A DNA stretch of 64,000 nt from Candidatus Methylopumilus sp. (lineage in GTDB: Bacteria > Pseudomonadota > Gammaproteobacteria > Burkholderiales > Methylophilaceae): contig SHXT01000001.1 of NCBI GenBank assembly GCA_009693175.1, forward strand, positions 1 through 64,000, read 5' to 3'. Positions 9,355 to 17,313 of the stretch are shown in pieces. The notes below the pieces were generated by a model. That model was given only the letters and a program-made list of their open reading frames with translations. It did not search any database and was not told the DNA's origin. Each line of letters starts with the position of its first letter. Position 1 is the stretch's first letter. The position numbers and the translations under genes were made by a program.

Positions 9355-9935
9355 TGTATTTGTCGCAATTTTTTAACTGTCTTTTGTTTAAACCTAAAAC
9401 GCTACTGCCTGTTATGCATGTTCATGGAGTATTTATTCAAATTTATGGCAAGGGAGTCTTAATAATTGGTAAATCAGGTATTGGAAAAAGTGAGGTCGCA
9501 CTGGATTTAATTCATAAGGGTCACACACTTATTTCTGATGATAGTGTTGCATTTCATAAAGATAGTAAAAATAGACTGATAGGCGAAGCCCCCCCACTTT
9601 TAAAAAATCTACTTGAAGTTCGCGGTTTAGGTGTACTTAACATTCAAAAATTATTTGGCAGGAAAAGTGTTACTAAACACAGTAAGCTTTTTTTAGCCAT
9701 TGAGTTAATAACCAGCCAAAAAAAAATGAATTATTCAAGACTCGAAATGAATATACACCCCTTTAAACTATTTGATATCGAGATGCCTAAAATTAAACTT
9801 TCTATTGATAATGCAAGACACATAAGTCTCCTTATTGAAACGGCCGTTAAAAACTATGCACTAATAAGTGAAGGATTTGATGCTACAAAAAATCTTTCTC
9901 AAAAGCTCAATTTTAAATTAAGGCTTGATAGTTAG
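9354..9935 (+). CDS. hprK: HPr kinase/phosphorylase, catalytic domain only
   Basis: Phosphorylates HPr on its regulatory serine and removes that phosphate again. The 193 residues cover only the kinase domain: Walker A GKSGIGKS (39-46), ISDDS (60-64) and the HprK signature LLEVRGLGVLNI (86-97). Betaproteobacterial HprK is normally about 310 residues with an N-terminal HprK_N domain, which is missing here. The start sits close to the domain boundary, and the 1-bp overlap with hpf leaves no space for it. The catalytic motifs are intact and the target Ser46 is present in ptsH downstream, so an active, differently controlled enzyme is likely. Confidence 0.9.
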   Translation: MYLSQFFNCLLFKPKTLLPVMHVHGVFIQIYGKGVLIIGKSGIGKSEVALDLIHKGHTLISDDSVAFHKDSKNRLIGEAPPLLKNLLEVRGLGVLNIQKLFGRKSVTKHSKLFLAIELITSQKKMNYSRLEMNIHPFKLFDIEMPKIKLSIDNARHISLLIETAVKNYALISEGFDATKNLSQKLNFKLRLDS

Positions 9936-9937
9936 TA

Positions 9938-10777
9938 ATGCAAGTCATTATCATTTCTGGCTTATCTGGCTCTGGGAAAAGTATCGCACTTAACGCACTC
10001 GAAGATGATGGTTTCTATTGTATAGATAATTTACCTGTCACACTTTTATCAAACATTTCTCGTCATCTTGATCATGAACATCAAGATAAAGTTGCAATCA
10101 GTGTCGATATTCGAAGTATTGATATTGAAAAACTACCTCAAGTCATTAAAGAAATTGAGTCCTCATCAATTAAAACAAAACTTATCTATTTGGAGTCATC
10201 CACAGAATCGATTGTGAGACGCTTTGGTGAAACACGTCGCAAACATCCGCTTTTCAATGAAAAACTATCACTTTCTGAAGCTATTGAAAAAGAGCGTGTA
10301 ATGTTAGCTCCCTTATCAGAAATTGGTTACAAAATTGATACCAGCAATATAACAGTATATATACTTAAAGCAATACTTTCTGAATTAATTCAATTAAAAG
10401 AAGATCATTTAGCTCTTCAATTTAGCTCTTTTGGCTATAAATTTGGTATACCACTCGATGCTGACTTTATATTTGATGTGCGCTGCTTACCTAACCCACA
10501 CTATGAAGCGCATCTAAAAGATTTAACAGGTATTGATAAGCCAATAGCAGAATTTTTCCAAACCTATAAGGAAGTTGAGAAAATGTATTTGGATATTAAT
10601 TATTTTATAACTGAATGGCTAGGTGTATTTAAAAAAGACCAAAGACATTCCCTTCATGTGGCAATAGGCTGTACGGGCGGTAAGCATCGATCTGTATATA
10701 TTGCTAATAAATTATTTAAAAACTTCTCTAACTCAAAATCTCAGGTGATTATCCGCCACCGAGATATTAATTATTAA
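9938..10777 (+). CDS. rapZ: RNase adapter protein RapZ
   Basis: 279 residues with Walker A GLSGSGKS (8-15) and the conserved C-terminal segment AIGCTGGKHRSVYIA. In enterobacteria RapZ senses glucosamine-6-phosphate and guides RNase E to the small RNA GlmZ. In betaproteobacteria the role is less studied. Its place between hprK and the EIIA gene is the usual PTS-linked neighbourhood. Two bases separate it from hprK. Confidence 0.93.
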   Translation: MQVIIISGLSGSGKSIALNALEDDGFYCIDNLPVTLLSNISRHLDHEHQDKVAISVDIRSIDIEKLPQVIKEIESSSIKTKLIYLESSTESIVRRFGETRRKHPLFNEKLSLSEAIEKERVMLAPLSEIGYKIDTSNITVYILKAILSELIQLKEDHLALQFSSFGYKFGIPLDADFIFDVRCLPNPHYEAHLKDLTGIDKPIAEFFQTYKEVEKMYLDINYFITEWLGVFKKDQRHSLHVAIGCTGGKHRSVYIANKLFKNFSNSKSQVIIRHRDINY

Positions 10778-10784
10778 GCCACTT

Positions 10785-11174
10785 ATGATTAGCATTCTTC
10801 TTATTACTCATGGCGAACTTGGAAAATCACTTATTGAATGCGCAACTCACGTCTTAGGTCACGCACCGTCTTCGATCGATTTTTTTACTATCGAAGATAA
10901 TTGTGCAAATGAAATTATGTTTAATGAAATATCTGAAAAAATTAAAGTTCTTGATCAAGGTCAAGGTGTATTAATACTTACTGATATTTTTGGAGCAACT
11001 CCTTGCAATATTATTACTAAGATTGTTAAACCTGGAAAGATAGATGCAATTGCCGGCGTTAATCTATCTATGCTTATACGAGCCATTAGTTATCGACATG
11101 AACCTTTAAATAATCTCATTAATAAAGCAATTGAAGGGGGCCAAGACGGTATTATTCAAATTCGTTCAAACTAA
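10785..11174 (+). CDS. PTS EIIA component, mannose family
   Basis: 129 residues of the EIIA-Man fold. The phosphoacceptor is His9 in ILLITHGELG, and LTDIFGATPCN (about 61-71) is the second conserved segment. No EIIB, EIIC or EIID gene is seen here, so it probably acts as a phosphorylation-dependent regulator fed by the adjacent HPr and EI rather than as part of a sugar transporter. This is the common arrangement in betaproteobacteria. Confidence 0.9.
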   Translation: MISILLITHGELGKSLIECATHVLGHAPSSIDFFTIEDNCANEIMFNEISEKIKVLDQGQGVLILTDIFGATPCNIITKIVKPGKIDAIAGVNLSMLIRAISYRHEPLNNLINKAIEGGQDGIIQIRSN

Positions 11175-11176
11175 TC

Positions 11177-11446
11177 GTGCTAACACTCAATATTAAAATT
11201 ATTAACAAATTAGGTTTGCATGCAAGAGCATCTGCAAAATTAACACAGGTTGCGAATCAATTTGAATCAGAAATATATATCAAAAAGAATGATAAAAAAG
11301 TCAATGCGAAAAGCATTATGGGCGTTATGATGTTAGCAGCAAGTCAAGGTAGCGATATCAAAATTACGACAAAAGGGCCCGATGAAAAAAAAGCAATAGA
11401 ATCAATCACAGCCCTTATTAATGATTATTTTGGAGAAGGTGAATAA
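11177..11446 (+). CDS. ptsH: Phosphocarrier protein HPr
   Basis: 89 residues, starting with GTG two bases after the EIIA stop. His15 in GLHARASAKL is the site phosphorylated by EI, and Ser46 in AKSIMGVMML is the site used by HPr kinase. Having both residues at canonical numbers supports a working HprK-HPr pair. It relays phosphate from EI to the EIIA-Man protein upstream. Confidence 0.96.
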   Translation: MLTLNIKIINKLGLHARASAKLTQVANQFESEIYIKKNDKKVNAKSIMGVMMLAASQGSDIKITTKGPDEKKAIESITALINDYFGEGE

Positions 11447-11465
11447 TCCTTTTAACTTTTAAGTC

Positions 11466-13199
11466 ATGACCTCATTTATTATTCATGGTATTGGTGTTTC
11501 AAATGGCATTGCTATTGGTAAAGCACATTTAATCTCAAACGCACTTCTTGAAGTTGCTCAATATGATATTAATAGCAAAAATATTCCTGCTGAAATTAAA
11601 AGATTTGATGAGGCTATTGCATCAGTCAAAACTGAACTTAACAAAATTAGAACTCAATTACCCTCTGACGCTCCTGGGGAGCTTGATGCATTCATTAACA
11701 CACACATCATGATTTTAAGTGACAAGTCTTTATCTATCCTACCAAGATCTATCATCGAAAATGAAAGATGCAACGCTGAATGGGCAATTAAAAAACAAAT
11801 GGATAGTATAGTCAATCAATTTGAGCAGATTGAAGATAAGTATTTACGTGAAAGAAAACAAGATGTTATTCAAGTGGTTGAAAGAGTCATTAAAGTGCTC
11901 TTAGGTCACTCGAATAAGATTGCTGTTCAAAATAAAGAAAAATTAACAATTCTAGTAGCCCACGATATTTCACCTGCAGATGCATTACATTTCAAGAAAC
12001 ATAAATATGCAGCCTTTATTACTGATGGTGGCGGAGTTACTTCTCATACTGCCATTTTATCAAGAAGTCTTAATATCCCTTCAATTGTCGGATTACAAAA
12101 TGCTAGGTCTCTTATACGTGATAATGATTTAATTATTGTTGATGGAATGCAAGGTGTTGTGATTGTAAATCCATCATCTCAAGTACAAAAACAATACAAA
12201 AAACTTCAAGATTTCTGGAATAATGAGCAAGATAAGTTACAGGATATTAAATCAAAAAAATCAATTACCCAAGATGGAAATTTAATAAGTTTATTTGCAA
12301 ACATTGAAGTTCCAAATGATATAGACGCAGTAAATGCCTCAGGCGCTACAGGTATCGGTCTATTTAGAACAGAATTCTTATTCATGAACAGACAAGATAT
12401 GCCAGATGAAGAAGAACAATTTCAAGCATATAAAAAAGTAGCTGAAGCTATGGGCAAAAAACCCGTTATTATTCGTACCTTAGACTCAGGGGCTGACAAG
12501 CAAACGGCACTTGATAATAAAAAAATAAGCCCTAATCCTGCTCTTGGATTAAGGGCCATTCGATTATGCTTATCCGAACCTAAAGTTTTTATGACTCAAC
12601 TTCGTGCCATTTTGAGAGCATCTCAATTTGGTAATATCAAAATACTTTTCCCTATGCTAAGTAGTATTAGTGAACTTCGGCAAACCAAACTTATTTTAGA
12701 AAGGGCAAAAGCCAGTCTAAGAAAAGATAAAATCCGTTTTAATGAAAAAATTATCATTGGTGGCATGATTGAAATACCAGCTGCAGCAATCAGTGCTGAT
12801 ATTTTTGCCCAAGAACTTGACTTCTTATCAATTGGAACAAATGACTTAATTCAATATGCGCTTGCGATTGATCGTACAGATGAAACAGTTTCTCATTTAT
12901 ACAATCCGCTTCATCCTGCAGTTTTAAAATTAATTGCACTCACTATTAAGTCAGCACAAAAATATCATAAATCAATTGCTATTTGTGGCGAGATGGCAGG
13001 CGAACCTAAGTTAACTAAATTACTCATTGGCATGGGCATTGAACAACTTTCGATGCATCCTTCACATATCTTAAGTGTTAAGAAACAAGTATTAAATAGC
13101 TCAATGAAAAATATGAAGTCTCTAGTGCATAAACTACTTAATTTAAATGAAGTAGATAAAATCGAAACTTTATTGAAAAAAATTAATCAAATTAATTAA
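11466..13199 (+). CDS. ptsI: PTS enzyme I (phosphoenolpyruvate-protein phosphotransferase)
   Basis: 577 residues, the standard EI size, without the GAF domain that marks EI-Ntr. Active-site His194 lies in GGGVTSHTAILSR (equivalent to His189 of E. coli). The PEP-binding barrel has GLFRTEFLFM, the LSIGTNDLIQY segment and the C-terminal AICGEMAGE cysteine. It starts the relay EI to HPr to EIIA. It is 19 bp after ptsH and ends the operon. Confidence 0.96.
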   Translation: MTSFIIHGIGVSNGIAIGKAHLISNALLEVAQYDINSKNIPAEIKRFDEAIASVKTELNKIRTQLPSDAPGELDAFINTHIMILSDKSLSILPRSIIENERCNAEWAIKKQMDSIVNQFEQIEDKYLRERKQDVIQVVERVIKVLLGHSNKIAVQNKEKLTILVAHDISPADALHFKKHKYAAFITDGGGVTSHTAILSRSLNIPSIVGLQNARSLIRDNDLIIVDGMQGVVIVNPSSQVQKQYKKLQDFWNNEQDKLQDIKSKKSITQDGNLISLFANIEVPNDIDAVNASGATGIGLFRTEFLFMNRQDMPDEEEQFQAYKKVAEAMGKKPVIIRTLDSGADKQTALDNKKISPNPALGLRAIRLCLSEPKVFMTQLRAILRASQFGNIKILFPMLSSISELRQTKLILERAKASLRKDKIRFNEKIIIGGMIEIPAAAISADIFAQELDFLSIGTNDLIQYALAIDRTDETVSHLYNPLHPAVLKLIALTIKSAQKYHKSIAICGEMAGEPKLTKLLIGMGIEQLSMHPSHILSVKKQVLNSSMKNMKSLVHKLLNLNEVDKIETLLKKINQIN

Positions 13200-13221
13200 A
13201 TATCAAGCTTATAAAATTATT

Positions 13222-15246
13222 ATGTCAAACCCTATTTTATATCGTGGAAGCCTTCCACTTTTTGATCAAATCAACGCAGATCATATATCACCAGCCATGA
13301 AAATAATTTTATCTGATGCTAATAATTTAATTAGTTCATTAAAAAATAAAACTGGTCTTATATCGTGGGAAAACTTCGTTGAGCCTATTGAAATAATGAG
13401 TGAAAAAATTTCAAGAGCATGGGGTCAGATTGAGCATCTTAATGCAGTAATTAATTCATCCGATTTAAGAAAAGCATATAACGAAAATCTCATAAAGTTA
13501 ACAGAGTTTTATACTAATCTTTCACAGGATGAATTACTTTACAAAAAATATCGCACGCTTAAAGAAAGTTTTCAATTTAAATCTATTACATCCTCACAAA
13601 AACGTATTATCAATAATGTGTTGCGAGAATTTAAGCTTGGCGGTGTTGAACTTAATACAAATGACAAGGCTCGTTTTAAAACCATTCAAGGAAAACTTGC
13701 AAAACTTTCAACACAATTTGAAGAAAACATTCTTGATGCTACAAATCAATTTTCACTCTTTGTTATTGATATAAATGAACTTAAAGGCATTCCTGAAGAA
13801 AATATTAAAAAAGCTCGTGAAGATGCTCTAAAAGAAAAAAAAGAGGGTTATAAATTCACATTACACTTTCCATCTTATCTCCCAGTTATGCAATATTCAG
13901 AAAATAGGGCTTTACGTGAAAAGCTCTATTATGCATATGCTACGCGCGCATCTGAACTTGCGGGCCCGAGTTTTGATAATACCCAACTCATCGATGAAAT
14001 ACTTGCGCTACGTTATGAATCAGCTAAGCTTTTGAGTTTTAAAAATTTTACTGAAATGTCACTTGTTACTAAGATGGCAAAATCAAGTGAAGAGGTCATT
14101 CATTTTTTAATGGATTTAGCTAATAAGGCTAAACCCTTTGCTATCAAAGACATGGGAGAGCTTAAGTTATTTTCTAAAACATTGGGAATAGAAAAATTAG
14201 AAGCATGGGACATTGCTTATGTATCTGAAAAACTTCGCCAAGATAAATATAACTTTTCAGAGAATGAAGTTAAACAATATTTTCCTGAATCATCTGTTTT
14301 AAAAGGCTTATTTAAAGTTGTTGAGACTATTTTTAAATTAAAAATTATTAAAGCAGATGCTTTAATTTGGCACAAAGATGTAAGTTTTTATTCTATAAAA
14401 CATGATGACGATCAATTAATTGGTCAATTCTATTTGGATTTATATGCTCGCAATCATAAACGCGGCGGCGCTTGGATGGATGAAGCTATTTCTCGATACA
14501 AAAACTCATTTGAATCATCATATCCAGTAGCTTTTCTTACATGCAATTTTACGTCACCTTCAGATAATAAACCTGCTTTATTTTCACATGATGACGTCAT
14601 TACACTTTTTCATGAATTTGGTCACGGCCTTCATCACATGCTAACTAAAGTCGATGACTATAGCATTTCAGGGATTAAAGGGGTTGAATGGGATGCAGTT
14701 GAACTGCCTAGTCAGTTTATGGAAAATTTCTGCTGGGAATGGGATGTTGTAAAACATATGGCTCAACATGTTGATACTAAAGAGCCTCTGCCTAAAGCTC
14801 TTTTTGACAAAATGGTAGAAGCTAAAAATTTTCAATCCGGTATGCAAACCTTAAGGCAGATTGAGTTTTCACTATTTGATATAAGATTGCACACTGAATA
14901 TAACAATAAAAATAAAATTAACTCTTTACAACTTCTTGAAACAATTCGTGATGAAATCGCGATATTAAGGCCTCCGTCTTGGAACCGTTTTCCTAATAGT
15001 TTTTCACATATTTTTGCTGGGGGATATGCTGCTGGATATTATAGTTATAAATGGGCTGAAGTTTTAGCTTCTGATGCTTTCAGTTTATTTGAAGAAGAAG
15101 GTGTCTTGTCGAGTAAAGTAGGTCAAAAATTTGAGAATGAGATTTTAGCAAAGGGTGGCTCTAGACCAGCTATGGAATCTTTTATAGCATTTCGTGGACG
15201 AAAACCTTCAGTCGATGCACTTTTAAGACATAGTGGCATGACTTAA
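13222..15246 (+). CDS. prlC: Oligopeptidase A (M3 family metallopeptidase)
   Basis: 674 residues, close to E. coli PrlC/OpdA (680). The zinc site HEFGH is at 464-468, with the family GxxxxxExxSQ-like region (VELPSQFMENFCWE) about 30 residues later. A cytosolic enzyme that degrades short peptides and cleaved signal peptides. It sits 22 bp after ptsI and 5 bp before the exonuclease gene. Confidence 0.92.
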   Translation: MSNPILYRGSLPLFDQINADHISPAMKIILSDANNLISSLKNKTGLISWENFVEPIEIMSEKISRAWGQIEHLNAVINSSDLRKAYNENLIKLTEFYTNLSQDELLYKKYRTLKESFQFKSITSSQKRIINNVLREFKLGGVELNTNDKARFKTIQGKLAKLSTQFEENILDATNQFSLFVIDINELKGIPEENIKKAREDALKEKKEGYKFTLHFPSYLPVMQYSENRALREKLYYAYATRASELAGPSFDNTQLIDEILALRYESAKLLSFKNFTEMSLVTKMAKSSEEVIHFLMDLANKAKPFAIKDMGELKLFSKTLGIEKLEAWDIAYVSEKLRQDKYNFSENEVKQYFPESSVLKGLFKVVETIFKLKIIKADALIWHKDVSFYSIKHDDDQLIGQFYLDLYARNHKRGGAWMDEAISRYKNSFESSYPVAFLTCNFTSPSDNKPALFSHDDVITLFHEFGHGLHHMLTKVDDYSISGIKGVEWDAVELPSQFMENFCWEWDVVKHMAQHVDTKEPLPKALFDKMVEAKNFQSGMQTLRQIEFSLFDIRLHTEYNNKNKINSLQLLETIRDEIAILRPPSWNRFPNSFSHIFAGGYAAGYYSYKWAEVLASDAFSLFEEEGVLSSKVGQKFENEILAKGGSRPAMESFIAFRGRKPSVDALLRHSGMT

Positions 15247-15251
15247 ATCTT

Positions 15252-16025
15252 ATGAAACTAGCTACATGGAATGTAAATTCGTTAACTGTAAGAATTGGCC
15301 AAGTTGAGGAATGGATTAAAAAAAATCAACCCGATCTGTTATTAATCCAAGAAACAAAACAAGACAATACTAAATTTCCACATGAAACTATTAGTGCGCT
15401 AGGCTACAAATCTATTCACAATGGACAAAAAACTTATAACGGCGTTGCAATCATAAGCAAATATGAGCTTTACGATGTTCAAAACAATATACCACAATTT
15501 GAAGATGAGCAAAAAAGATTTATTGCCGCAACTATTAATACTGAACATGGAAAAATTAGAGTAGTTTGTGTTTATGTGCCTAATGGACAGTCTGTAGATT
15601 CAGAAAAATATCATTACAAACTTAATTGGTTAAACTATTTTATCCAATGGCTTAAAAATGAAATGAAAATGTATCCAGATATTATAATTGCGGGTGATTT
15701 TAATATTGCGCCTCAAGATATAGATTGTCATGATCCTGAAGCATGGAAACATAGCATTCTTGTAAGTCAAAAAGAAAGAGAAGCGTTTCAAAAAATATTA
15801 GATCTAAAATTACTAGATAGTTTTAGAAAAATTAATCCAAATGAAATTCAATATAGTTGGTGGGATTATCGTATGGGAGGATTTAGAAGAAACCTTGGTA
15901 TGCGTATTGACCACATTTTAATGAATAAAAAACTCGCTGATATGGCAAAATTATGTGTGATCGATAAAGAACCAAGAAAATATGAACGTCCGTCTGATCA
16001 TGCGCCTGTCATGGTCGAAATGTAA
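15252..16025 (+). CDS. xthA: Exodeoxyribonuclease III (AP endonuclease)
   Basis: 257 residues of the exonuclease/endonuclease/phosphatase fold. Metal- and DNA-binding motifs are WNVNSLTVR (6-14), LLIQETKQ with the catalytic Glu, AGDFNIAP with Asp/Asn, and the C-terminal RPSDHAPVMVE with the catalytic Asp-His. It repairs abasic sites in base excision repair. It converges on ntrX with a single base between the two stop codons. Confidence 0.93.
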   Translation: MKLATWNVNSLTVRIGQVEEWIKKNQPDLLLIQETKQDNTKFPHETISALGYKSIHNGQKTYNGVAIISKYELYDVQNNIPQFEDEQKRFIAATINTEHGKIRVVCVYVPNGQSVDSEKYHYKLNWLNYFIQWLKNEMKMYPDIIIAGDFNIAPQDIDCHDPEAWKHSILVSQKEREAFQKILDLKLLDSFRKINPNEIQYSWWDYRMGGFRRNLGMRIDHILMNKKLADMAKLCVIDKEPRKYERPSDHAPVMVEM

Positions 16026-16026
16026 T

Positions 16027-17313
16027 TTATTTTACTTTGATACCAAGCTGTTTTAACTTTCGATAAAGATGCGTTCTTTCAACACCTGATACTTCAGAAA
16101 GCTTTGACATACTTTGATTATTTTGATGAAGGTGATATTTAAAATACATTTTTTCAAAATTATCCCGTGCTTCTTTTAATGGTTTAGTAAAAAAATCTTT
16201 CATATCATAATCTTTGTTTTTTTTATTATTTTTAGTGGGCTTATTTTTATAATTTAGCAAACTAAATTGATTTGAAACACGTTTAACATCATCTGCATTA
16301 ATTTTTTCAAGTAAACTTGTTTGCATCAAATTAAATATAAAACTTTCCAATTCTTCAATATCGTTTATCCAATCCATAGAGCGCATAAGATTTAAAGCCG
16401 CCACATCGAAAACTTTATAATCTGATGTGTCTGACTTAGTGAGGTGCATAGTCAAAATAGACGAAGCCAATTCAGGAATATCTTCTTTATGTTCATTAAT
16501 TGAAGGAAGTGATAATGATCCAGACAAAAGTACATTAAGAATGCGCTCATCAAAATCTACTTCGCCGTCTTGTATAAGTAATTTTGATGTTGAACAAATG
16601 ATTCTAGTATCGTAATGCGCTGCTTTAGTGATCATTAAATTAAATCCTTTTTTTTGAGACTTATTTAAATACGATATTTCATGTAAAAAGATTGTGCCCC
16701 CTCTGTATTGATCAAGTAAATTTGTAGGTGCGTTCGAAATGACTTCAAAATCTTGTATATCAATCCAAGGTTGATTTTTTGGATGTAAATATTGTGCACA
16801 AATTTTAGCGCACCCACCTTGCGGCCCTACCAGAAGAAGTGGTGTTCTTAAAGTGATTACTTTATCAAGTCTCTTTTTGAGATCTTGAATCACGGCACTT
16901 TTGCCAATATTTAATAAATTAACTTCGGTCCTGGGTAAATGATTTGAATGTTTTAATGCTTCATTAACTGTTTTTAAAAGCTTTTGTAATGTGATTGGTT
17001 TTTCTAGAAAATCAAATGCGCCGATTTTAGTTGCCTCTAATGCAGTGTCAATAGTTCCATGTCCAGACATCATAACGACTGGGCCTGTGAGAGATTTTTC
17101 ATTTACCCACTCTTTAAGAAGTGTAATGCCATCACAATCTGGCATCCAAATATCTAATAAAATTAAATCCGGTATTTTATTTTTTTTAAGCTCTCGTGCT
17201 TCTGTTGCATTTTCAGCAACAAAAGCTTCAAACCCTTCGTCCACAAGAATATCGCTTAATAACTCTCGTATGCCTAACTCATCATCCACTACTAATATTT
17301 TCTTGGCACTCAT
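16027..17313 (-). CDS. ntrX: NtrX-type response regulator with degenerate AAA+ domain
   Basis: 428 residues. The receiver domain is intact (VVDDE 8-12, phosphoacceptor Asp54 in ILLDIWMPD, Lys near 103). The C-terminus ends in a Fis-type helix-turn-helix (SGVERTHLYRKLKQLGIKVK). The middle AAA+ region is shortened and decayed: Walker A reads GPQGGCAK instead of GExGTGKE, the Walker B aspartate is His (IFLHEI) and no GAFTGA loop is present. It therefore should not hydrolyse ATP or activate sigma-54. It overlaps ntrY by 4 bp, so the pair is kept together; it may act as a simple phosphorylation-controlled DNA binder. Confidence 0.85.
   Translation of the reverse strand: MSAKKILVVDDELGIRELLSDILVDEGFEAFVAENATEARELKKNKIPDLILLDIWMPDCDGITLLKEWVNEKSLTGPVVMMSGHGTIDTALEATKIGAFDFLEKPITLQKLLKTVNEALKHSNHLPRTEVNLLNIGKSAVIQDLKKRLDKVITLRTPLLLVGPQGGCAKICAQYLHPKNQPWIDIQDFEVISNAPTNLLDQYRGGTIFLHEISYLNKSQKKGFNLMITKAAHYDTRIICSTSKLLIQDGEVDFDERILNVLLSGSLSLPSINEHKEDIPELASSILTMHLTKSDTSDYKVFDVAALNLMRSMDWINDIEELESFIFNLMQTSLLEKINADDVKRVSNQFSLLNYKNKPTKNNKKNKDYDMKDFFTKPLKEARDNFEKMYFKYHLHQNNQSMSKLSEVSGVERTHLYRKLKQLGIKVK

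Noticed and set aside
16027..17313. NtrX as a pseudogene
   Set aside because: The reading frame is intact, overlaps ntrY in the normal way and keeps receiver and DNA-binding ends, so domain decay under selection is more likely.
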